NCBI RefSeq assembly: GCF_020819595.1
Contig: NZ_JAJHNP010000002.1
Span: 62,001-126,000 of the forward strand
DNA length: 64,000 nucleotides
From: Streptomyces barringtoniae
GTDB lineage: Bacteria; Actinomycetota; Actinomycetes; Streptomycetales; Streptomycetaceae
Reading direction: 5' to 3'
Part shown: piece by piece, positions 31,664 to 38,612 of the stretch
Position numbering within the stretch: position 1 is the first letter of the stretch
How the letters are laid out: every line of letters begins with the position of its first letter
Made by a program: the position numbers and the translations under genes
The notes under the pieces: model-generated
Databases searched by the model: none
The model's input: the letters and a program-made list of their open reading frames with translations, nothing else
Told to the model about the DNA's origin: nothing

Positions 31664-32311
31664 GTGCACGTCCAGGAATGGCTCGACACGGTGCCCGCGG
31701 CCGCCGTCTACGCAGTGGTGGCCCTGGTGATCGGTCTGGAGAGCCTGGGCATCCCACTTCCCGGAGAGATCATCCTGGTCTCGGCGGCGTTGATGTCCTC
31801 CCAGCACTCGGGCATCAATCCGGTCGTCCTCGGCGCGTGCGCGACAGCGGGCGCCGTGATCGGCGACTCGATCGGCTACGCGATCGGCCGCAAGGGCGGC
31901 CGCCCGCTGCTGGCCTGGCTGGGCAACAAGTTCCCGAGACACTTCAGCGAGGGCCATGTGGCCACCGCCGAGCGGTCGTTCGAGAAGTGGGGCATGTGGG
32001 CCGTCTTCTTCGGCCGCTTCATCGCCCTGCTGCGCATCTTCGCCGGCCCGCTCGCGGGCGTCCTGCACATGCCGTACTGGAAGTTCCTGATCGCCAACGT
32101 CCTCGGCGGCATCTGCTGGGCGGGCGGCACCACGGCCGCCGTCTACTACGTCGGCGTGGTCGCCGAGGGCTGGCTGAAGAAGTTCTCGTACGTGGGGCTG
32201 GCCGCGGCGGTGGTGATCGGCGTGGCCACGATGCTGATCATCAAGCGCAAGGCGAAGAAGGCCCAGCAGGAGGCGGACCGAGCGGCAGAGCCCGTGAGCG
32301 CCGGGGAATAG
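31664..32311 (+). CDS. DedA family membrane protein
   Basis: A 215-residue DedA protein with five or six hydrophobic helices. Family hallmarks are the N-terminal ESLGIPLPGEIILV block, GDSIGYAIGRKGG, the amphipathic FEKWGMWAVFFGRFIALLR with the conserved arginine, and GPLAGVLHMPYWKFLIANVLGG. The C-terminus is Lys/Ala/Glu-rich and cytosolic. DedA proteins include undecaprenyl-phosphate and phosphatidylethanolamine transporters driven by proton motive force, so this one may recycle a lipid carrier. GTG 31664 is chosen because GGGGAGGA lies about 7 nt upstream and the family begins here. It is divergent from the flippase-like gene with about 250 bp between; whether it belongs functionally to the glycolipid system is open. 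Confidence 0.93.
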   Translation: MHVQEWLDTVPAAAVYAVVALVIGLESLGIPLPGEIILVSAALMSSQHSGINPVVLGACATAGAVIGDSIGYAIGRKGGRPLLAWLGNKFPRHFSEGHVATAERSFEKWGMWAVFFGRFIALLRIFAGPLAGVLHMPYWKFLIANVLGGICWAGGTTAAVYYVGVVAEGWLKKFSYVGLAAAVVIGVATMLIIKRKAKKAQQEADRAAEPVSAGE

Positions 32312-32354
32312 GGCGCCCGACAGGCGCGCGGGAACTGCGCGAGCAACCCCCGGT

Positions 32355-32384
32355 CACCCGCACCCGCACCCGCACCCGCACCCG
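32355..32384. repeat. Hexanucleotide microsatellite (CACCCG)5
   Basis: Five perfect CACCCG units between the convergent DedA and carbonic-anhydrase genes. Confidence 0.9.
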
Positions 32385-32393
32385 CGAAGGCGC

Positions 32394-32921
32394 CTACCCG
32401 TGCACCTCGTGGTGCGCCTTCGCCAACTCCGCGTACATGGTGCCGTTGAGGGTGACCCCCTGCCGTTCCTCCTCACTCAACGGCCGCTTGACCTTGGCCG
32501 GAACCCCAGCCACCAGCGACCCGGGCGGCACCACCATCCCCTGCGGCACCAGAGCCTGAGCGGCCACCAGCGACCCGGCGCCGATCACGGCCCCGTTCAG
32601 GACGGTCGCCCCCATCCCGATCAGGCAGTCGTCCTCGACCGTCGCCCCGTGCACCACCGCGTTGTGCCCGATGGACACCCGCTCACCCACGCTCACGGGA
32701 AACCCGGGATCCGCATGCAGGGTGACGTTGTCCTGCACATTCGCCTGCGCACCCACGGTGATCCTCTCGACATCCCCGCGGACCACGGCCCCGTACCAGA
32801 CGCTGGCCCCCGCGTGCAGCGTGACGTCGCCGATCACGGAAGCCGTAGGAGCCACGAACGCCTCGGGATCGACCTGCGGCTCCTTGCCACCGATGCCCAC
32901 GATCAGCGCCTGCTGTGTCAT
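32394..32921 (-). CDS. Gamma-class carbonic anhydrase family protein
   Basis: A 175-residue left-handed beta-helix protein of the gamma-carbonic anhydrase / YrdA group. Hexapeptide turns run from APTASVIGDV through TVGAQANVQDNVTLHAD and VSIGHNAVVHGATVEDD, giving the histidines that bind the trimer-interface metal, to a C-terminal helix (PLSEEERQGV...AELAKAHHEVHG). Many homologues bind zinc or iron but show weak carbonic anhydrase activity, so the enzymatic role is uncertain. ATG 32919-32921 is used because AGGAG lies about 6 nt upstream and the family starts there. It converges on the DedA gene. Confidence 0.93.
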   Translation of the reverse strand: MTQQALIVGIGGKEPQVDPEAFVAPTASVIGDVTLHAGASVWYGAVVRGDVERITVGAQANVQDNVTLHADPGFPVSVGERVSIGHNAVVHGATVEDDCLIGMGATVLNGAVIGAGSLVAAQALVPQGMVVPPGSLVAGVPAKVKRPLSEEERQGVTLNGTMYAELAKAHHEVHG

Positions 32922-33018
32922 CACCGTCTCCTCGCATCCGTAAGTACCCCGCACGGTACGACAAAGGGTGGGGCAAAGATCACAGCAGCCCACCCTCTCG
33001 CCGAAGGCAACCGATGAG

Positions 33019-33024
33019 TAACGT
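33019..33024 (+). promoter_or_regulatory. -10 element of the hexapeptide acyltransferase gene, leaderless type
   Basis: TAACGT, exactly 6 nt before GTG 33031; no ribosome-binding site. Confidence 0.5.
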
Positions 33025-33030
33025 AAGCCC

Positions 33031-33795
33031 GTGCCGAAGCCCAAGAACACGTTCTCGTCCTGGCGCCGCCGCCTCGCCCAACGCGCGGTGCACGCGGCCT
33101 GGGCCTGGGCTCAGCGCACGGGCTCCGTCACCGCCGATCACCCCGGCCGCCTGAAGTTCGGCGCGATCGGCGAGGCCACCCGGCTCGCCTTCCCGCTCGG
33201 CACGGTCTTCGGCGAGCCCTGGATCCACCTCGGCTCGCACTGCATCATCGGCGAACAGGTCACACTGACCGCCGGCCTGATGCCGGACCTCGACCTCGGT
33301 CCGGAACCGATCCTGCGCATCGGCGACGGCGTGGTCCTCGGCCGCGGCAGCCATGTCATCGCGGACACGACGGTCACCATCGGCAGCGACTGCTACTTCG
33401 GCCCGTACGTCTACGTCACCTCCACCCACCACTCCTACGACGACCCGCACCAGCCCATCGGCAGGCAGTGGCCGCGCATGGAGCCGGTGGAGATCGGTCC
33501 CGGCTGCTGGATCGGCACCGGCGCGGTGATCCTGCCGGGCGCGCGCATCGGCCGGAACGTGGTGGTGGCGGCCGGTGCGGTGGTCCGGGGCACGGTGCCG
33601 GACCACGCCGTGGTGGCCGGGGCGCCCGCCCGGGTCGTCCGCCGCTGGACGGCCGAGCAGGGCTGGCAGCCGCCACTCAGGACGCCCACCCCGGTCCCCA
33701 TCCCGGAAGGGACGACACCGGAGCAGCTGAGGGCACTGGCGGAACTGGACGAGGACGTGGTGACCCGCCTCGCGCAACTGGAGCCCGAAAGCTGA
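33031..33795 (+). CDS. Hexapeptide-repeat (left-handed beta-helix) acyltransferase
   Basis: A 254-residue acyltransferase of the LacA/NodL/WbbJ type. An N-terminal basic helix (SSWRRRLAQRAVHAAWAWAQ) precedes the beta-helix: GSHCIIGEQVTLTAG, RIGDGVVLGRGSHVIAD, TVTIGSDCYFGPYVYVTSTHHSYDD, here interrupted by a loop, then VEIGPGCWIGTGAVILPGARIG and VAAGAVVRG. The THH segment provides the catalytic histidine that activates the acceptor hydroxyl or amine for acetyl-CoA. Such enzymes acetylate sugars in cell-wall or extracellular glycans. The N-terminal helix may contact the membrane. It is divergent from the carbonic anhydrase-like gene and followed by the minisatellite at 33796-34346. Confidence 0.9.
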   Translation: MPKPKNTFSSWRRRLAQRAVHAAWAWAQRTGSVTADHPGRLKFGAIGEATRLAFPLGTVFGEPWIHLGSHCIIGEQVTLTAGLMPDLDLGPEPILRIGDGVVLGRGSHVIADTTVTIGSDCYFGPYVYVTSTHHSYDDPHQPIGRQWPRMEPVEIGPGCWIGTGAVILPGARIGRNVVVAAGAVVRGTVPDHAVVAGAPARVVRRWTAEQGWQPPLRTPTPVPIPEGTTPEQLRALAELDEDVVTRLAQLEPES

Positions 33796-34346
33796 CCCGT
33801 CCGGGCTGGAGCCTGCGGGCTGACCCGTCCGGGACGGGAGCCCGCGGCCTGGTCGCCCGGGACGGGAGCCCGGGGGCTGGGTCGGCCGGACGGTAATCTG
33901 CGGGCCGGTTCGGCTGGGGCTGGAATGTGCGGGCTGGGTTGGCCGGGATGGGAATCGCGGGGCTGGCTGGGCCTGGGCGGGAGTCCGCAGGTCGGCTTGG
34001 CCGAGACTCGCCCCGCAGACCGAACCGCCCGGGACGGGAGCCTGTGGGCCGGCCCGCCTGGGACTGGAGCCTGCGGGCTGGGCTCGGGCGGGATGGAAAT
34101 CTGCAGGGCTGGCTCGGCAGGGGACTCGACCCGCAGGCTGAACCGCCCGGGACGGGAGCCCGCGGGCTGGATCGGTCGGGATGGGGGCCTGCGGGCTGGC
34201 CCGCCCGGGACGGGAGCCCGCGGTCTGGCTTGGCCGGGACTGCAGCCCGCAGACCGGCTCGGCCGGGACGGGAACCCGCGGGCTTGGGCGGCCGGGACCG
34301 GAACCCGCAGGTTGACCCGGACCCGGACTGGAACCCGCAGGTCGGT
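33796..34346. repeat. Degenerate ~29-bp minisatellite with palindromic core
   Basis: About 19 imperfect units fill the whole gap between the acyltransferase and EamA genes. A typical unit is TCGGCCGGGACGGGAGCCCG followed by CGGGCTGGC. The block CGCCCGGGACGGGAGC recurs at 33854, 34026, 34144 and 34202, spaced 172, 118 and 58 bp, i.e. multiples of about 29. Units contain the 12-bp palindrome AGCCCGCGGGCT or variants. Both strands have stop codons, and no gene is supported. Confidence 0.85.
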
Positions 34347-35204
34347 TCAGCCGGTCGCCAGTAGCAGTGTGCCGAGCAGCGCGAGCCCCGCGCCCGCTGC
34401 CTGGATCGCCCGCAGGCGCTCGCTGAGGAAGCCGCGCGCGGCCAGCGCGGTCACCACCGGGTACAGCGAGGCGAGGACGGCCGCCACGGTCACCGGGCCG
34501 TGCTGGGCGGCCACGGCATAGGTGCCGTTGGCGGCCATGTCGGCGAGCCCGACGAAGGCCAGCGCGGGCAGCGAGGCCCACGGGAAGCCGCCCTCCGGCA
34601 CCGCCCGGCCGCCCCGGCGGACGGAGACGGCGAGCGCGGCTCCGCCGACCGCGACGTTCGTCAGCCGCTGGACGAACAGGGCGAGGAACAGGCCCGTGAC
34701 GGTGGTGGAGGCCTCCGTGATCAGCGCGAAGACCGTGCCGAAGCCAAGCGCCGCGACCAGCGTGAGCAGGATCGTCCGCCGTTGTACGGGGGCCCCGCGC
34801 AGCTGCGGACCCCCCGCGAGGACGACCCCCGTGACGGCGACCGCGATGCCCGCTACCTGGAGCATTCCGGGCCGCTCGCCGAGGACGAGGCCCACACCGA
34901 CCGGCACGGCCACGCTCAGTGTCGCGAGTGGCGAGACGACCCCCATGGGGCCTAGCGCCAGGGCCTTGTAGAAGGAGAGCAGGGCCACCGGACCCACCAG
35001 CCCGGCGGCGAACGCGAACCACAGGAGGGGCCCGGCCTCGCTCCATCCGCCGGTCGCGACGACGATCGCGCCGAGGACCGTCGTCGCGATGGCCTGCGAG
35101 ACGACCACGACCGTCAGCGCGGGCGTACGCCGGGTCAGCAGTCCGCCGCCGAAGTCGGCCAGTCCCCACAGGAGGCTGGTGGTGAGGGCGAAGAATGCTG
35201 TCAA
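34347..35204 (-). CDS. EamA/DMT-family transporter
   Basis: A 285-residue, ten-helix drug/metabolite transporter made of two EamA repeats. Repeat one starts TAFFALTTSLLWGLADFGGG and ends GIAVAVTGVVLAGG; repeat two starts TILLTLVAALGFGTVFALI and ends AAGAGLALLGTLLLATG. The conserved glycine/proline turn GPMGVVSPLATLSVAVPV is present. Family members export amino acids or small metabolites; the substrate is unknown. The start is taken as TTG 35202-35204, which follows GAGG by 6 nt and fits the family N-terminus; an ATG at 35264 would add 20 non-conserved residues. It is divergent from an XRE-cupin regulator, a common arrangement for metabolite exporters, with a shared operator-like palindrome. 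Confidence 0.9.
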   Translation of the reverse strand: MTAFFALTTSLLWGLADFGGGLLTRRTPALTVVVVSQAIATTVLGAIVVATGGWSEAGPLLWFAFAAGLVGPVALLSFYKALALGPMGVVSPLATLSVAVPVGVGLVLGERPGMLQVAGIAVAVTGVVLAGGPQLRGAPVQRRTILLTLVAALGFGTVFALITEASTTVTGLFLALFVQRLTNVAVGGAALAVSVRRGGRAVPEGGFPWASLPALAFVGLADMAANGTYAVAAQHGPVTVAAVLASLYPVVTALAARGFLSERLRAIQAAGAGLALLGTLLLATG

Positions 35205-35253
35205 GGCCGGCCTCGCAGTACAGTTTGGTGAACGATCAGGTACACCCCACCGT

Positions 35254-35271
35254 AGTTCAGGCAAGTGAACT
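35254..35271. promoter_or_regulatory. Operator-like inverted repeat between EamA and XRE-cupin genes
   Basis: AGTTCA (35254-35259), a 6-nt spacer and TGAACT (35266-35271) form a perfect inverted repeat in the divergent promoter region. A further TGAAC-like half-site occurs near 35229 (GTGAAC). Likely bound by the adjacent XRE regulator. Confidence 0.5.
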
Positions 35272-35323
35272 CTGCCATCCCATATATTGAACCCACTATG
35301 GAACCCTCACCGTTGGACGTGAT

Positions 35324-35896
35324 GTGTCGGACCTCGACCTGCTGACCCAGTCCCTGGCGCGCAACGTCAAGCGCTGGCGCACCGAGCGCGGCTTCACCCT
35401 GGACGCGCTCGCCGCCCGTGCCGGCGTCAGCCGCGGCATGCTCATCCAGATCGAGCAGGCCCGGACGAACCCCAGCATCGGCACCGTCGTCAAGATCGGT
35501 GACGCGCTCGGCATCAGCATCACCACCCTGCTCGACTACGAACAGGGCACCACCGTCCGCATCGTCCCCGCCGAGCAGGCCGTACGGCTGTGGCACACGG
35601 ACGCCGGCAGCTACAACCGCCTCCTCGCCGGCACGGAGGCGCCCGGTCCGCTGGAGATGTGGGACTGGCGGCTGATGCCGGGCGAACAGAGCCCCTCAGA
35701 GCCGCACCCGGCGGGCACGGTGGAACTGGTCCATGTCACCGCCGGCGAGCTGACCCTGACCGTGGACGGCGTGAAGCACCTGGTGCCGACCGGCGCGAGC
35801 GCCACGTTCGAGGCGAGCACCTCGCACACCTACGGCAACGAGGGCGACGTACCGATGGAGATGGTGATGGCCGTCTCGGTACCGCCCGTGCGCTGA
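35324..35896 (+). CDS. XRE-family regulator with C-terminal cupin domain
   Basis: A 190-residue two-domain regulator. Residues ~8-65 are a HTH_3 domain (RNVKRWRTERGFTLDALAARAGVSRGM in two helices, LIQIEQARTNPS). Residues ~110-185 are a small cupin barrel (MPGEQSPSEPHPAGTVELVHV; HLVPTGASATF; HTYGNEG) that binds a small ligand. XRE-cupin proteins such as PuuR and SutR relatives repress amine, amino-acid or exporter genes and release DNA on ligand binding. GTG 35324 has a GGA-type ribosome-binding site about 7 nt upstream. Divergence from the EamA exporter and the palindrome at 35254-35271 indicate that it controls that exporter. The YbaK-type deacylase gene follows 32 nt downstream but has its own leaderless promoter. 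Confidence 0.92.
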   Translation: MSDLDLLTQSLARNVKRWRTERGFTLDALAARAGVSRGMLIQIEQARTNPSIGTVVKIGDALGISITTLLDYEQGTTVRIVPAEQAVRLWHTDAGSYNRLLAGTEAPGPLEMWDWRLMPGEQSPSEPHPAGTVELVHVTAGELTLTVDGVKHLVPTGASATFEASTSHTYGNEGDVPMEMVMAVSVPPVR

Positions 35897-35916
35897 ACGG
35901 CACCGCGGAGGCCTGT

Positions 35917-35922
35917 TAGCGT
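35917..35922 (+). promoter_or_regulatory. -10 element of the YbaK-type gene, leaderless type
   Basis: TAGCGT, exactly 6 nt before ATG 35929. Confidence 0.5.
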
Positions 35923-35928
35923 GCGGCC

Positions 35929-36486
35929 ATGCGTGCACCCATCGGAGACTTCGACACCGCCACCCCGGTCCCGGACTGCCTTCAGGAGCTGACCGCCCCG
36001 GTCGCCGAAGCCGTACGCAACTGGCAGGGCGCGGTCCCCGCCGACCGGGTCCTCTACGTTGAGACGGACCCGCGCTGGGCCGACACGGCCGTCTTCGTGG
36101 AGCACTACGGCCGCGAGCTGCTGCAGCAGTCGGCGAACTGCGTGGTGGTCGCGGGCAGGCGGGGCGGCGAGACCACCCTTGCCGCGTGCGTGGTGCTCTC
36201 CACCACCCGGGTCGACGTCAACGGCGTGGTGCGCCGCCAACTCGGCGCCCGCAAGGCCTCCTTCGCCTCGATGGAGACGGCGACCGGCGAGACCGGTATG
36301 GAGTACGGCGGCATCACCCCGGTCGGACTGCCCGCCGGCTGGCCGGTGCTGATCGACTCGGCCGTGGTCGACCTGCCCTACGTCCTCGTCGGCAGCGGAC
36401 GCCGGCGCGGCAAGCTGCTGGTGCCCGGCAAGGCCCTCGCGGACCTCCCGGGCGCCGTGGTGCTGGAGGGCCTCGGCGTCGCCTGA
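35929..36486 (+). CDS. YbaK/EbsC-type aminoacyl-tRNA deacylase family protein
   Basis: A 185-residue protein of the YbaK/ProX/INS editing superfamily, which hydrolyses mischarged aminoacyl-tRNA in trans. ADRVLYVETDPRWADTAVF is the N-terminal strand-helix; QLGARKASFAS includes the conserved catalytic lysine; GGITPVGLPAGWPVLID is the family G-G-x-T-P loop lining the active site. Length is near the usual 160-180. Which tRNA it edits (Cys-tRNA-Pro, Ala-tRNA-Pro or another) cannot be told from sequence. It probably has its own leaderless promoter behind the XRE gene and converges on the hydroxylase gene. Confidence 0.9.
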   Translation: MRAPIGDFDTATPVPDCLQELTAPVAEAVRNWQGAVPADRVLYVETDPRWADTAVFVEHYGRELLQQSANCVVVAGRRGGETTLAACVVLSTTRVDVNGVVRRQLGARKASFASMETATGETGMEYGGITPVGLPAGWPVLIDSAVVDLPYVLVGSGRRRGKLLVPGKALADLPGAVVLEGLGVA

Positions 36487-36493
36487 GGCGGGC

Positions 36494-36510
36494 GAACGGC
36501 AGACCCGTTC
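36494..36510. terminator. Hairpin between YbaK-type and PobA-like genes
   Basis: GAACGG (36494-36499), a 5-nt loop and CCGTTC (36505-36510) lie between two convergent genes. Confidence 0.35.
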
Positions 36511-36527
36511 CACCGGGCCGGCGGAAT

Positions 36528-37751
36528 TCAGTAGGCGCTTGCGGTGCCGAGGTACTGCTCGGCGAAGGCCGCCGCCGCGGCCGGTGAGGTGAACAGCCGG
36601 CGCAGCCGGGCCAGTGTGGTGCCCGCGCGGAACGGATCACCGGACGCGACACCGTGATAGATGTCCGACAGCCACTGCGAGAACTCCTGGTAGTCCCACA
36701 CCCGGCGCAGACATGCCGCCGAGTAGCCGTCCAGGCCGCTGCCGTCGCCCTTGGTGACGCAGGCCGTGAGCGCGTCGCCGAGCAGGAAGGCGTCGTGCAG
36801 GGCGAGGTTCATGCCCTTCGCGGCGATGGGCGCGACCAGATGACCGGCGTCCCCGGCGAGGAACAGCCGCCCGTGGGTGAGGGGTTCGACGACATAGTGG
36901 TGCATGTCCAGCACCCGTTTCTCGATCAGCCGGCCCTCGCCGAGCGGGGGCGCTCCGGCCGCGCCGAGCCGCTCGCGCAGCTCGGTCCAGACCCGGTCGT
37001 GCGGCCAGTTCTCCGGATCGTCGCCGGGCGGGCACTGGAGGTAGAACCGGGTCACCTCGGGGCTGCGCGGCATCTGCCCGGCGAAGCCGCGCGGGTGGAC
37101 GCCGAACAGCACGCAGTCCGTCGACGGCGGAACCTCCGCGAGCAGCGCCAGCCAGCCGATGCCGTCGTCCTGCCGCGCGATCCGCCGGCGCTCGACGGGT
37201 ATCGCGTCCCGTGTGGCGCCGCGCGCCCCGTCGCAGCCCGCGACGAAGTCGCAGCGCAGCAGCCGGCGTTCGCCCGTCTGCGGGCACCGGTACGAGACCG
37301 CAGGCCGGTCCGAGTCCAGGTCGTGCAGCGAGACGTCGCGGACGCCGAAGCGGATGTCGCCGCCGCGTACGTCGCTGTACTCCCGCACCAGATCCGTCAC
37401 CAGCAACGGCTGCGGGTAGACGTAGTGATGGCTGCCGGTCAGGTCGGCGTAGGGAAAGCGGTACCGCTCGCCGTCGAAGCGGAACTCGCAGACGCTGTGC
37501 GACTCCGCCCGCTCCGGCAGCCGTTCGGACAGTCCGCGCCGACCGAGTTCGCGCACCGCCCATTCCTCGATGACACCGGCCCGGGGCCGGGTCTCGATGA
37601 ACTGCCTGCTCTCGGTCTCCAGGACGACACAGTCGACGGAGGCGGCCCGCAGGATGTTGCCGACGGTCAGCCCGGCGGGCCCGGCGCCCACGACGACGAC
37701 CGTACGGCGTTCCCCGGGAGCGGAATCAGGGTGGGGGGAAGGGAAGACCAT
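36528..37751 (-). CDS. PobA-like FAD-dependent aromatic hydroxylase
   Basis: A 407-residue flavoprotein monooxygenase closely resembling 4-hydroxybenzoate 3-hydroxylase. GAGPAGLTVG binds the FAD ADP moiety, DGARGATRDAIP is the DG motif and RLFLAGDAGHLVAPIAAKGMN the second FAD motif. Aligning HPRGFA with Pseudomonas PobA, residues equivalent to Arg214, Tyr222 and Tyr385 are kept (RS, FY, EQY), but Tyr201 is Phe (LFGVHPRG) and Ser212 is Met (GQMPRS), two residues that contact the substrate. The natural substrate is therefore probably not plain 4-hydroxybenzoate. The N-terminus has ~14 extra residues. ATG 37751 has CATAAT 6 nt upstream and may be leaderless. No ring-cleavage genes are adjacent. 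Confidence 0.9.
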   Translation of the reverse strand: MVFPSPHPDSAPGERRTVVVVGAGPAGLTVGNILRAASVDCVVLETESRQFIETRPRAGVIEEWAVRELGRRGLSERLPERAESHSVCEFRFDGERYRFPYADLTGSHHYVYPQPLLVTDLVREYSDVRGGDIRFGVRDVSLHDLDSDRPAVSYRCPQTGERRLLRCDFVAGCDGARGATRDAIPVERRRIARQDDGIGWLALLAEVPPSTDCVLFGVHPRGFAGQMPRSPEVTRFYLQCPPGDDPENWPHDRVWTELRERLGAAGAPPLGEGRLIEKRVLDMHHYVVEPLTHGRLFLAGDAGHLVAPIAAKGMNLALHDAFLLGDALTACVTKGDGSGLDGYSAACLRRVWDYQEFSQWLSDIYHGVASGDPFRAGTTLARLRRLFTSPAAAAAFAEQYLGTASAY

Positions 37752-37823
37752 CCCCGCATTATGACGGTGTCCCGTCAGCCGGGGCGGCCGAGCGGATCAC
37801 CAGGGGAGAGCAGGGTCGGTGCG
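37738..37823. repeat. Left imperfect direct repeat flanking the secreted-protein segment
   Basis: About 86 bp, similar to 38523-38612 at an offset of 785 bp. The first 43 positions align without gaps and 20 bp are identical (ATGACGGTGTCCCGTCAGCC, 37761-37780). This copy spans the start codon and promoter of the PobA-like gene. Confidence 0.75.
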
Positions 37824-37859
37824 CGGTTGTGAGCGGGCCCGGCTTTTCGGTAAATGAGA

Positions 37860-37884
37860 AAAACGACCCTTGAAGGGCCGTTTT
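37860..37884 (-). terminator. Rho-independent terminator of the secreted-protein gene
   Basis: On the minus strand, AAAACGGCCCT and AGGGTCGTTTT form a stem with one mismatch and a 3-nt loop, followed by a run of T, 36 nt past the stop. A rare classical terminator for this genome. Confidence 0.7.
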
Positions 37885-37919
37885 CCCCCGTCTTCGTGGT
37901 CAGGCGGATCCGGATCGGA

Positions 37920-38345
37920 TCACGAGTGGATCTTGAGGGGCTGGGTGCACAGGCTCTTGGCGGGTATGTCGCCGGTGATCTCGCTCAGACAGACCTTCAT
38001 CGTGGTCCCGTTCGCGTACTTCTTGTCGAACTTCGAGGGGAAGGCGGTCAGCCAGTCCTGCGTGGTCTTCGGGGACTTCAGGCTGGACGCCAGCTTTCCG
38101 TTGATGTACAGCGTCAGCTTCGGCCTGCCCCAGATGCCCATGAAGCGTCCGTGGATCGACTTGACCGTCAATCCCTTGCCGTCGATGAAGATGCACACCA
38201 TGTTCGATTCCTCGCGCGTCACCTGGTGGTTCTCGCAGTCATTGGAGGAGGCGGACGCGATGCCGTTGGAACCGACCACGAACGTGGCGGCCATCAGCGG
38301 TACCAGCAGGGCGGGCACGGCCGCCCGCAGACCCTTGATCTTCAC
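37920..38345 (-). CDS. Small secreted protein of unknown function
   Basis: A 141-residue protein that I cannot assign to a family. Residues 1-33 form a Sec signal peptide: MKIKGLR, a hydrophobic core VPALLVPLMAATFVVG and a cleavage site near IASAS-S. The mature part (~108 residues) is Lys-rich and has four cysteines (DCEN, MVCIF, KVCLS, LCTQ), probably two disulfides, suggesting a small stable extracellular domain. Codon and base use is markedly less GC-rich than in neighbouring genes, and the gene sits on a 785-bp segment bounded by imperfect direct repeats, so recent acquisition is likely. GTG 38345 follows GGAGAA by 9 nt, and a classical terminator follows the gene. Confidence 0.8.
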   Translation of the reverse strand: MKIKGLRAAVPALLVPLMAATFVVGSNGIASASSNDCENHQVTREESNMVCIFIDGKGLTVKSIHGRFMGIWGRPKLTLYINGKLASSLKSPKTTQDWLTAFPSKFDKKYANGTTMKVCLSEITGDIPAKSLCTQPLKIHS

Positions 38346-38414
38346 GTGAACTTGTTCTCCGTTGGCTTTGTATGGTTATGCCTGGTTCCCAGACCTTCTC
38401 GATGATCATGGTAT

Positions 38415-38437
38415 GGACGGAATCAGGGGTTCCGTCC
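38415..38437. other. Stem-loop upstream of the secreted-protein gene
   Basis: GGACGGAA (38415-38422), a 7-nt loop and TTCCGTCC (38430-38437) form a perfect 8-bp stem in the untranslated region upstream of the secreted-protein gene. It could be an operator or leader hairpin. Confidence 0.4.
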
Positions 38438-38522
38438 TGTCCTTACTCGTCCTTGATCAAGTCATGTGCGATCTTTGGCGTGAACATGTCATTCCGGATC
38501 GTGGGAACGCCGGTGCTCGCGT

Positions 38523-38612
38523 GAAGGGAAGATCACTCCCGCAACATGACGGTGTCCCGTCAGCCGCGACGCGGCCAACGGGACACCGGGGGCAGAAGTG
38601 GGGTCAGTGCGC
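38523..38612. repeat. Right imperfect direct repeat flanking the secreted-protein segment
   Basis: Partner of 37738-37823; the identical 20-bp core is at 38546-38565. It overlaps the last codons and terminator of the permease gene. Confidence 0.75.
38551..38587 (-). terminator. Terminator hairpin of the amino-acid permease gene
   Basis: GGTGTCCCGT (38551-38560) and ACGGGACACC (38578-38587) form a perfect 10-bp stem with a 17-nt loop, beginning 17 nt past the permease stop. The left repeat copy at 37766 keeps the first arm, but its second arm is degraded. Confidence 0.6.

Noticed and set aside
33796..34346. Possible CRISPR array
   Set aside because: Units are contiguous and degenerate, with no constant repeat alternating with unique spacers, and no cas genes are present.
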